Under the pieces are notes generated by a model that worked only from the letters and a program-made list of their open reading frames with translations, ran no database searches and had not been told where the DNA came from. The position numbers and the translations under genes were made by a program. A DNA stretch of 64,000 nt from Sporobacter sp942492735 (lineage in GTDB: Bacteria > Bacillota > Clostridia > Oscillospirales > Oscillospiraceae): the NCBI GenBank assembly GCA_942492735.1, contig OW818648.1, positions 3,472,001 through 3,536,000 of the forward strand, read 5' to 3'. This document shows positions 15,687 to 22,912 of this stretch, piece after piece; within the stretch, counting starts at the first letter, position 1; each line of letters begins with the position of its first letter.

Positions 15687-16367
15687 ATGAATAAAAAAGT
15701 TACGACAGACACAGGCGTATCCAGCAGCGTCACTTTCTCACAGGCATCCACGCAAAAGCAGGCGCTTGACGCGATCAACGCAATACCCGCAACACTCAAA
15801 GAGTTCCGCTGCCCGACCTGCGGCAGCAGCTTCGGAAACCTGGCGGATTTAACCTGCCACAATGCTGCCGAGCATCCGGATACCGCTCAGCCCATCACCG
15901 TCATTCTTCACATAAATGATAAGGATTGCGAGGTGCTGATCGAGCCCCATTGGACGCTGCACCGCGCCCTCCAGTTCAAGCTTGGGCTCACGGGCGCCAA
16001 GCACATGTGCGACCGCGGCGTCTGCGGCTCCTGCACCGTCATCATGGACGGCAGAGCGGTCCTCTCCTGCACCACCTTAGCCGCGGAATGCGAAGGAAAA
16101 TCCATCATGACAATTGAAGGCATCGCGGCGGAACCGAAATGGAAGCCGCTCATCGATGCTTACTGCCGTTGGGATGCCATGCAGTGCGGTTACTGCACGC
16201 CAGGCTTCCTTGTCACCGCCAAGGCGCTTTTAGACAAGAACCCGAATCCGAGCGAAGAGGAAATCCGCGAGGCACTTGCCGGCAACATCTGCATCTGCGG
16301 CACGTATCCGCGCCACTCCACCGCGATTATTGAAGCAGCACTCAAAATGTCGAAGGAGGCGGAATAA
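15687..16367 (+). CDS. Molybdenum hydroxylase [2Fe-2S] subunit with C2H2 zinc-finger-like motif (copy 2)
   Basis: 226 residues, nearly identical to copy 1 from residue ~20 onward. I see only GSLAD to GNLAD in the zinc-finger-like region and KGAE to KEAE at the end. All eight cluster cysteines and the C2H2 ligands are kept. Only the first ~20 residues differ. The start follows GGAG, 17 bp after the first large-subunit gene. It presumably serves the second large subunit; because the two small subunits are almost the same, they may be interchangeable. Confidence 0.92.
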   Translation: MNKKVTTDTGVSSSVTFSQASTQKQALDAINAIPATLKEFRCPTCGSSFGNLADLTCHNAAEHPDTAQPITVILHINDKDCEVLIEPHWTLHRALQFKLGLTGAKHMCDRGVCGSCTVIMDGRAVLSCTTLAAECEGKSIMTIEGIAAEPKWKPLIDAYCRWDAMQCGYCTPGFLVTAKALLDKNPNPSEEEIREALAGNICICGTYPRHSTAIIEAALKMSKEAE

Positions 16368-16368
16368 G

Positions 16369-18744
16369 ATGGCAGATTTAGCAGGCGTCAACGGACAAAG
16401 AGAAAACTTCAGAGTTGTCGGGAAACCCAATCTCCCCGGTGTCCTGAGCTATGCCTTAGCGACAGGCGTCGCCAAGTTCGGCATTGACTATGTGCTCCCA
16501 GAAATGCTCCATGCCAAATTCCTCCGCAGCCCGTATGCAAATGCAAAGGTTCTCAGCGTCGATATTACAAAGGCAAAAGCAATCCCCGGCGTTGTTGACA
16601 TTCTCACCTGGGAAGATGAGGTTATTAAAAATCTTGTCAGCTACGGCGAGCACTGGGGTTCACCAAGACCGTGGCTGGACAATATCGCCGACCAGGAAGG
16701 CGCGGAGGTCGCCGTCATCGTCGTTGCGGAAACCGAGGATTTATGCGAAGAAGCCCTCCGGCAGCTCGACATTGAATGGGAGATTCTGCCGCACATCGTC
16801 GACCTGCTCGAAGGCAGAAAGCCGGACGCTTTTGTTGTCCGCCCGCAGGACAGATCAACGCCGCACTTCGGCATGCCCGATCCGAACGCCCCGCCCAATC
16901 CTCCAAAACAGGGAAACGTCGCCTACTCAAATGTCATTCAGGGCGACGTTGGAGAGGGCTTCAGGCAGGCTGACCATATTGTGCAATACAGTATGTACAT
17001 CCCCGCCTTTGCGTCCCACATACCCAACCCGCCCGGTTCGGTGGCGTGGTGGTCAAAGGACAGCTACAACGCTGAGGACGAAACCCTGCACATCGAAGGT
17101 GCCGTCCGCGAAAGACTGCCCATCAGTAGGATGTATAACACACCTCTTGATAATGTCGTCCAGGAAGGCTTATTCATGGGCGGACGGTATTGTGACTGGG
17201 GTCTTCGGCGGTCTCAGGAAATTACACCGCTTCTTGCCAAAAGGACCGGTCGTCCCGTCAGCTGTGTCATGACGCGTGAGCAGACGTTCGACTCCGTCAT
17301 CATGAAGCAGCGCTATGTGCAGATGAAGGTCGGCTTCACAAATGAGGGTCTCATCACCGCTGTCGACGATTTTTCGGTCTCGGACGGCGGCACCTGGGGC
17401 AGCTCGAGCTTTGGCCACGTCGGCGATCAGAAGCAGGGTCCATATAACACCCTCAAGTGCAAGAATATATCGCAGAACATGGAGGTCATCGATTCCAACC
17501 GCCATATGATGTGGGTCAGCGGCCAGCATACGCCCTTCAATTGGGACATTGTGACGATAGCCCTCTACCTGATATCTGAAAAGCTGGGAAAAGACCCAAT
17601 CGACCTCGCGCGTCTTAATCTCCACGGACCTACCTCAAAGGACGACCCGAATCCTGTCCCGAGCTTTGACGCGTGCATTGACGCCGGTAAAAAGATGATG
17701 GACTGGGACTGGCATCCCTCGGGCACGAAAAAACTCCCGGATGGCCGACTGCACGGCGCGAGCTTCCGGTACCAGATGTGTCCGAGACACTCTGTCTCCG
17801 GATACTCCTGTAAACTCGAATTCCGCAACGGTGTGGTTCACATGCCGACGCAAGGCCCGCTTTTCGGTGCCTATATGGTTGAGCCCAACGCGATGGTTGT
17901 CGCGGAAGAGCTGGGCCTCGAATACGCCGATATCCATGTTGATTTTAATTTCCGGGCAAAATTTTCACCCGTCGGCGGCGGCTCGGACGGCTCCACCGCA
18001 TCCTCCTGGGCTATGAAGGAATGCGCGAACATTCTAAAAAAACAGATTCTCGAAGCTGCCATTGAATATGCCGACAGCTGGCCCATGTTTATGATCGCGC
18101 CTCTGAATGATCCCCCGCTTCTGGAACCGGGCCCATTTAAGGGTCTAAAACCGGAGGAGCTTGATATCGCGGACGGCAAGGTCTTTGTCAAAGCCGACCC
18201 CGACAAATCGGTGCCTCTGGCACGCGCGACGAATCGCGAGCTTGTCGCGACCTACTCCGGAAGACCGCCGCTATCCCTCTGGCTAATCGGCGGCTGCGGC
18301 ACAATGCTTGACACGATGAACACCGTTTACTGCGAGGTCGCTGTGGATACAGAAACCGGCGAAGTGGAAATCCTCCGTTTCGGCGCGGTTGTTGACCCGG
18401 GCAAAGCCTTGCGTCCGACATCACTCGAAAGCCAGATCGACCAGGTCATGTTCTTCAGCCAGGGCAGCCAGCTCTTGGAGGATTTTGTTTTCGACCCAAA
18501 AACCGGCGTCAAGCTCAACAGCAACATGATCGATTACAAAAAGCCGACTATACTCGACGTACCGCCGGTGGAACACGAACTTCTTGAAACTCGATCCGGC
18601 AACGGCGCATACGGCGCAAACGGCATCAGCCACTCGATGGCCAACACGCACCTTGTCATCACAGCCATACACAACGCCGTCGGTGTTTGGGTGGATCCGC
18701 CCGCGACACCCGATAAGGTTCTTAAAGCTTTAGGAAAGGCATAG
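16369..18744 (+). CDS. Molybdenum hydroxylase large (Moco-binding) subunit, copy 2
   Basis: 791 residues starting MADLAGVNGQRENF, with ATG at 16369 after AAGGAGG; a longer reading frame extends into the previous gene but lacks a start signal. It is clearly paralogous to copy 1 along its full length but much more diverged than the small subunits. It shares the same departures from the family motifs: GGRYCDWG for the Moco loop, MPTQGPLFG for the GQG loop and YGANGISHS in place of GVGE. Differences cluster in likely substrate-channel segments (e.g. residues ~95-105, ~165-185 and ~565-585), consistent with a different substrate. Confidence 0.9.
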   Translation: MADLAGVNGQRENFRVVGKPNLPGVLSYALATGVAKFGIDYVLPEMLHAKFLRSPYANAKVLSVDITKAKAIPGVVDILTWEDEVIKNLVSYGEHWGSPRPWLDNIADQEGAEVAVIVVAETEDLCEEALRQLDIEWEILPHIVDLLEGRKPDAFVVRPQDRSTPHFGMPDPNAPPNPPKQGNVAYSNVIQGDVGEGFRQADHIVQYSMYIPAFASHIPNPPGSVAWWSKDSYNAEDETLHIEGAVRERLPISRMYNTPLDNVVQEGLFMGGRYCDWGLRRSQEITPLLAKRTGRPVSCVMTREQTFDSVIMKQRYVQMKVGFTNEGLITAVDDFSVSDGGTWGSSSFGHVGDQKQGPYNTLKCKNISQNMEVIDSNRHMMWVSGQHTPFNWDIVTIALYLISEKLGKDPIDLARLNLHGPTSKDDPNPVPSFDACIDAGKKMMDWDWHPSGTKKLPDGRLHGASFRYQMCPRHSVSGYSCKLEFRNGVVHMPTQGPLFGAYMVEPNAMVVAEELGLEYADIHVDFNFRAKFSPVGGGSDGSTASSWAMKECANILKKQILEAAIEYADSWPMFMIAPLNDPPLLEPGPFKGLKPEELDIADGKVFVKADPDKSVPLARATNRELVATYSGRPPLSLWLIGGCGTMLDTMNTVYCEVAVDTETGEVEILRFGAVVDPGKALRPTSLESQIDQVMFFSQGSQLLEDFVFDPKTGVKLNSNMIDYKKPTILDVPPVEHELLETRSGNGAYGANGISHSMANTHLVITAIHNAVGVWVDPPATPDKVLKALGKA

Positions 18745-18754
18745 GAGGAAGAAT

Positions 18755-21097
18755 ATGAAATCATTTAATCATATAAACGCGAGGTCCCTGGATGACGCCG
18801 TCGCTGTCCTAAAAAAAGGCAAGGCGAATCTTAATGCAGGCGGCACCGATCTTCTCGGCACACTCAAGGATAATATCCTGCCGGATTATCCCTCGACCGT
18901 CGTCAACATCAAATCCGTTCCGGGCCTTGACTATATTAAAGAACAGGACGGCACGCTAAAAATCGGGGCGCTCACCCGCCTCGCCGATATTACCGAAAAT
19001 GCAGTCGTCAAAGAAAAATATGCCGCGCTGGCGCAGGCGGCAAAGAGTGTTGCCACGCCGCATATCCGCGAAATGGGAACAATCGGCGGCAGTATCGCGC
19101 AGCTCCCCCGCTGCTGGTATTTCCGCAAGCCGGAAAACCGCTTCAACTGTATCCGCAAGGGCGGCAAGGAATGCTTCGCCATCCTGGGAGACAACCGCTA
19201 TCATTCCGCTTTCGGCGGTGCCAAGGTCTGCGCGTCGCCGTGCACGCAGGAGTGCCCAGCGGGAACAGACATCCCCGGCTATTTCGACATGATTCGCAGC
19301 GGAAACTGGGAAGACGCCGCCCGCACGATCATGAAGGTCAACCCGATTCCGGCTGTCACCGGCCGCGTCTGCGCACATTTCTGCCAAAGCGGCTGCAACC
19401 GCAAGCAAAACGACGAGAGCGTCACCATCAGCGGCGTTGAGCGGACACTCGGCGATTACATCCTGGATAATAGCGACACCTTCTATGCGCCGCCATCGAC
19501 CGAGACCGGAAAATCGGTTGCGATCGTAGGCTCAGGCCCATCGGGACTTTCCGCCGCCTATTACCTGCGCAAGGCAGGCAATAAGGTAACGGTCTATGAC
19601 AGCAAGGCGGAAGCAGGCGGCATGCTCATGTATGCAATCCCGGCTTACCGGCTGCCCAAGGATACTGTCCGCCGGATTATAAAAGCCTTCGAAAAAATGG
19701 GCATCACCTTTGTTGTGAACGCTAAGGTCGGAGAAACCATCATGCCGGAAGATTTGGAGAAGAAGTATGACAGCGTCTGCTTCGCGACCGGCACCTGGAA
19801 GCGCCCTGTGCTCGGTATCGCCGGTGAGGATCTGACGGTTTTCGGCCTTGATTTCCTCGTCGATGTGGGCAATTGGATGGCAGGTAAGGTCGGCTCTGAG
19901 GTGTTCGTCATGGGCGGCGGCAACGTCGCGATGGACGTGGCGATCACAGCCAAACGCCTCGGTGCCAAAAAGGTCACTCTGGCATGTTTAGAGCCGAGAG
20001 ACCGCATGCCTGCTAGTGCCGAAGAAATCGCCCGGGCTGAAGAAGAGGGTGTCATCGTCATGCCGTCCTGGGGTATTTCCAAGGTCGTCGAGGAAAACGG
20101 CGTCCTCAAGGGCATGGAGCTCAAGCGCTGCACAACAGCCTGGGACGAAAACGGCGTATTCAACCCGCAGTATGACGCATGTGATACCACCGTCATCAAC
20201 GCCGAGAACATTCTTATGGCTGTCGGGCAGAAAGTCGATCTCTCCTTCCTGGACGAGAAATATCAGATTCAGCTCAACCGGCGCGGCCTGATCGACGTTT
20301 CCGGCGAAACATCGATGACCTCCAGAAAAGGTATTTTTGCCACAGGCGACGCGACAACCGGTCCCGGAACCGTTATCGGTGCTGTCGCCGCAGGCCACAA
20401 GGCTTCTAACGGCATGAACAGCTTCCTGGATGTGGATTTCGACATTGAAAACGGAAGCCGTGCCAAGACCGTCAACTGCGACGCTGATGTATCGCTGAAG
20501 AAAACGGCGCTCCGACTCAAGGAGCTCGATGCCGGCAAGCGGCGTCTGGATCTCGAGGATTCGAGCACGCCAACGCTGGAAGAAGCCAAAAGTGAAACCA
20601 TGCGCTGCATGAACTGCGGCTGCTATGCCGTCCATCCGTCCGATGTCGCGCCCGCGCTCATCGTGCTCGGTGCCAAAATTGTCACAAATCAGCGGACGAT
20701 CGATGCGGAGAATTTCTTTGACGCCAAAGTCGCGAGCAATACGGTTCTCGCATCTGACGAGGTCATCAAAGAGATCCAAATCCCCGCTCCTGAAGCCGGA
20801 ACGAAAAGCGCGTTTATGAAATTCGCCTTCCGTAAAACAATCGATTTCCCTATCGTCAACTGCGCCGTCCTAGTCGGCGGCAAAAGCCCGCGCATCTGCC
20901 TCAACGCCGTCGCCCCCAAGCCTTACCGCGCCACGCTCGCCGAAGCCGCGATTGCCGGTAAAGCGATAACCGAAGCGACAGCCGAAGCAGCCGGCGCCGC
21001 CGCCGTTAAAGACGCAAAGCCCTTCACCGCAAGCAAATACAAAATCCAGATCGCCAAAACCCTGGTGAAGCGCACACTCCTGTCCACAATCAAATAA
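18755..21097 (+). CDS. FAD subunit of molybdenum hydroxylase with inserted GltD-like NAD(P)H oxidoreductase
   Basis: 780 residues. Residues 1-~150 are a CoxM/XdhB-type FAD domain (NAGGTDLL, LKIGALTRLADI, REMGTIGGSIAQ). It includes a Cys-rich RCWYFRKPE...CIRKGGKECFA loop (C120, C132, C140) like the [4Fe-4S] loop of HcrB. At ~155 the sequence switches to a complete GltD-type module: CASPCTQECPAG and GRVCAHFCQSGCNR for Fe-S clusters, FAD motif VGSGPSGLSAAYYL near 258, EAGGMLMYAIPAYRLP, NAD(P) motif MGGGNVAMDVA near 388 and ATGDATTGPGTVIGA near 529. At ~617 it returns to the CoxM fold with GCYAVHPSDVAPALIVLGA and the C-terminal lobe. It should couple NAD(P)H to the molybdenum subunits. The ATG follows GGAGGAAG, 10 bp after the second large subunit. 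Confidence 0.9.
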   Translation: MKSFNHINARSLDDAVAVLKKGKANLNAGGTDLLGTLKDNILPDYPSTVVNIKSVPGLDYIKEQDGTLKIGALTRLADITENAVVKEKYAALAQAAKSVATPHIREMGTIGGSIAQLPRCWYFRKPENRFNCIRKGGKECFAILGDNRYHSAFGGAKVCASPCTQECPAGTDIPGYFDMIRSGNWEDAARTIMKVNPIPAVTGRVCAHFCQSGCNRKQNDESVTISGVERTLGDYILDNSDTFYAPPSTETGKSVAIVGSGPSGLSAAYYLRKAGNKVTVYDSKAEAGGMLMYAIPAYRLPKDTVRRIIKAFEKMGITFVVNAKVGETIMPEDLEKKYDSVCFATGTWKRPVLGIAGEDLTVFGLDFLVDVGNWMAGKVGSEVFVMGGGNVAMDVAITAKRLGAKKVTLACLEPRDRMPASAEEIARAEEEGVIVMPSWGISKVVEENGVLKGMELKRCTTAWDENGVFNPQYDACDTTVINAENILMAVGQKVDLSFLDEKYQIQLNRRGLIDVSGETSMTSRKGIFATGDATTGPGTVIGAVAAGHKASNGMNSFLDVDFDIENGSRAKTVNCDADVSLKKTALRLKELDAGKRRLDLEDSSTPTLEEAKSETMRCMNCGCYAVHPSDVAPALIVLGAKIVTNQRTIDAENFFDAKVASNTVLASDEVIKEIQIPAPEAGTKSAFMKFAFRKTIDFPIVNCAVLVGGKSPRICLNAVAPKPYRATLAEAAIAGKAITEATAEAAGAAAVKDAKPFTASKYKIQIAKTLVKRTLLSTIK

Positions 21098-21125
21098 GCA
21101 TCTCTAAATAGTCCGCGAAACGAGA

Positions 21126-21174
21126 ACCACCCTGGAATCGGCTGATTTCAGGGTGGTTCTTGGTTGTAACGGCA
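21126..21174. repeat. 49-bp direct repeat containing a hairpin (left copy); terminator of the molybdenum operon
   Basis: ACCACCCTGGAATC and ATTTCAGGGTGGT form a hairpin 29 bp beyond the stop of the FAD-subunit gene. The 49-bp block recurs at 25039-25087 with one mismatch (TTCTTGG versus TTCCTGG), in the same orientation and again next to a RAYT element. Confidence 0.8.
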
Positions 21175-21183
21175 TGTATGTTC

Positions 21184-22036
21184 AACCGAGGGGACGGTTC
21201 TCTCGGTTAAGTATTAAGAATAACTGATCTGCTTATACCTGTTAGTCTTTCAATTTGTCTTGTTGACAGACCTTCATTTTTGAGTTCCCTAATGTAATTG
21301 TCTCTTTTTTCTTTTCCAAAATCCTTAAGCTGCAGGCTGCTTGTTATACCACATTTTTTCTTTATTATTTCTTTCGCTTCTTCATCTGTCAGTCTGAAGC
21401 TCTCTTCTATCTCAAGGCATTTTTCCTCTACTTGTTCGTCATGATACTTTATGAAACCGACTAATGCCTTGTCTCTGTCTTCGTTCATCATGTTTAATGC
21501 AAAGTCGATATCAGTAAATCCTTTTCTACAAATATAGTCGTTATAGCTGCTCCATTTGTATTCCGACATTTTCTTTACCAAACCGGCTTTGACCGGATTC
21601 CGATGAATATATCGCAATGCTATTAAGAAGTACGCATCTGTCTCTACCGCTTCGCTTTTGTATCGATCCTGAAATAAGTGCCCGCAACGTCTATATTTCC
21701 AATTGTACCAATAGACATAACTCGCGCCGATCCGCCGCATGATTATCCCTGTTTCCTCTTTCGTTTCGTGCAGCAGCAAATGAATGTGGTTACCCATCAG
21801 GCAATATCCGTATATCTTGAATCCGCTTTTTCTTTTGCACTCTTCTAAAGTTTGCAAAAACTTCTCTTTATCCTCATCATCTTCGAATATTATCTGCCTG
21901 TTCTGCCCACGCAGAATAATATGATATATCCCACTTTCACTTTTCTTTCTCGCTCTTCTTGGCATTATTCACCACTCCCGCAGTTATCGTAACACAGCTG
22001 CGAGAGTCTTGTCAACCGGAAGAACCGTCCCCTTGG
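21184..22036 (-). mobile_element. RAYT/Y1-transposase element, full-length copy (853 bp)
   Basis: Boundaries come from comparison with the second copy (24523-25025), whose similarity begins at AACCGAGG and ends at CCCCTTGG. The ends form imperfect inverted repeats containing GGGGACGGTTCT followed by CGGTT. The element carries one intact transposase gene and no TnpB. A short palindrome with CTCCCGCAG/CTGCGAGAG lies at 21974-22006 near its 5' end. Confidence 0.8.
21207..21965 (-). CDS. REP-associated tyrosine transposase (RAYT, Y1/HUH family)
   Basis: 252-residue single-strand DNA transposase of the IS200-like Y1 superfamily. The HUH motif is in GNHIHLLLHE (residues ~63-72), and the catalytic Tyr region is RYIHRNPVKAGLV (~118-130). 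The N-terminus is PRRARKKSESGIYHIILRGQN, typical of RAYTs. A C-terminal helical region ends with an HTH-like GLSTRQIERLTGISRSVI. The family is known to be linked to REP palindromes. Here matching palindromes (GAACCGTCCCCTTG core) occur at several other sites in the window. The reading frame is intact and probably functional. Confidence 0.9.
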   Translation of the reverse strand: MPRRARKKSESGIYHIILRGQNRQIIFEDDEDKEKFLQTLEECKRKSGFKIYGYCLMGNHIHLLLHETKEETGIIMRRIGASYVYWYNWKYRRCGHLFQDRYKSEAVETDAYFLIALRYIHRNPVKAGLVKKMSEYKWSSYNDYICRKGFTDIDFALNMMNEDRDKALVGFIKYHDEQVEEKCLEIEESFRLTDEEAKEIIKKKCGITSSLQLKDFGKEKRDNYIRELKNEGLSTRQIERLTGISRSVILNT

Positions 22037-22353
22037 ATCTTATGAAAGCTTCAGAATTCAGGCCGCTTTGTGCGCATGATGAGCACACCCACGAATTTGA
22101 CGAAATGATTGGTTTTATCGGGTCTGACCCTGAGAATCCCAACGACCTGGGCGGAGAAATTGAAATTGGCCTCGGCGGTGAGCTGCATCGGCTTACCAAG
22201 AGCAGCATCATTTTTATGCCGGGCGGAATCAAACATCTGCCACTTTCAATTTTAGAGCTGCACCGGCCGATCTTCCATTTTTCAATCTCTATGAATCCCA
22301 CGTATTACGCCAAGAAGACCGAGGGTGACGTAACCTTGGCTTCAGAGTCGTAA
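22036..22353 (+). pseudogene. Truncated cupin-domain gene (5' end lost at RAYT insertion)
   Basis: About 105 codons in frame after the element end. The cupin core is recognisable: HDEHTHEFDEMIGFIGSD, NPNDLGGEIEIGLGGE, IIFMPGGIKHLPL. It lines up with residues ~50-140 of the intact cupin at 5259-5750. The N-terminal third is missing exactly where the RAYT element ends. Read-in from a TTG inside the element is possible but has no convincing ribosome binding site. Confidence 0.7.
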
Positions 22354-22455
22354 AGTAACCGGCAACTCACTGGCAGGCAATGATCGGAGATATTGGCTCA
22401 TTTTCGAATACTACCCATTGATAACCTAACCTTTCCAAAAGTAAATAGACTTAAA

Positions 22456-22486
22456 AGCCCGGAGCATCAGTTCCGGGCTATGATTT
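22456..22486 (+). terminator. Intrinsic terminator
   Basis: AGCCCGGA pairs with TTCCGGGCT, followed by ATGATTTTG, ~100 bp after the cupin fragment. Confidence 0.7.
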
Positions 22487-22505
22487 TGCTTGTCATACGT
22501 TGGGG

Positions 22506-22690
22506 ATGAAAACGATTCTTTTCAACGACTCAGTTAAACGGGTTAAAGGAGAACGGGTAGAGGAATCTATTGAAGAAATAGGGGCACGCTTCGGGATGAA
22601 TGCCATACGCGCTGCCTGCCTGATGGGTAATTTAAAATGCCGGAGCCAGGCGTACATGAGGATAATATGCCTGTGTTGATGTATAGGTAA
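22506..22690 (+). pseudogene. C-terminal remnant of a Y-family DNA polymerase (DinB/UmuC-like), frameshifted
   Basis: Reading from 22506 gives KRVKGERVEESIEEIGARFG then MNAIRAACLMGNLK, which resembles the conserved end of clostridial DinB/UmuC-type polymerases (VKGERVEETI...IRxRFGxxAIxRA). After NLK the frame shifts by one base to MPEPGVHEDNMPVLMYR and a stop at 22688-22690. The catalytic palm and fingers are absent. The family assignment rests on a short segment. Confidence 0.5.
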
Positions 22691-22710
22691 GTACAGAAAA
22701 CAAAACAGCA

Positions 22711-22739
22711 GCCTATCGAAGACATGATCCTCGATAAGC
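22711..22739 (-). terminator. Imperfect hairpin, terminator-like on the minus strand
   Basis: GCCTATCGA and TCGATAAGC form a stem with one mismatch. The minus strand continues into TGCTGTTTTGTTTTC. A related hairpin (CCTCGATAGGC/GCCTACCGA) lies at 41396-41429. Confidence 0.5.
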
Positions 22740-22870
22740 TGTTCAGCTTACATTACCCGCGGTGGCTCTAGTTGGATACTTTCGATGCAAATGATCCGAA
22801 AAGATTGGTTTCTGCCTTGCTTTCTGTCATTTCGGGGAAGGTATGGCTTTATGTACGCATGAACGTAAAA

Positions 22871-22906
22871 GACGCTGTGACCAAGGCGGTCACAGCGTTT
22901 TCTTTT
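22871..22906. terminator. Terminator after the FAD oxidoreductase gene
   Basis: GACGCTGTGACC pairs with GGTCACAGCGTT around AAGGC. T-runs on both strands make it effective in both directions, including for the minus-strand gene ending at 22913. Confidence 0.85.
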
Positions 22907-22912
22907 CGCGGT

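Noticed and set aside
16276..16368. 31-residue N-terminal extension of the second large subunit
   Set aside because: It overlaps the small-subunit gene, is Arg-rich out-of-frame sequence and lacks a ribosome site. The paralogue starts at the equivalent MADLAGVNG.
21184..22036. Full IS605-type element with TnpB
   Set aside because: Only a Y1 transposase of RAYT type is present. No TnpB/RuvC reading frame or omega-RNA-like region was found.
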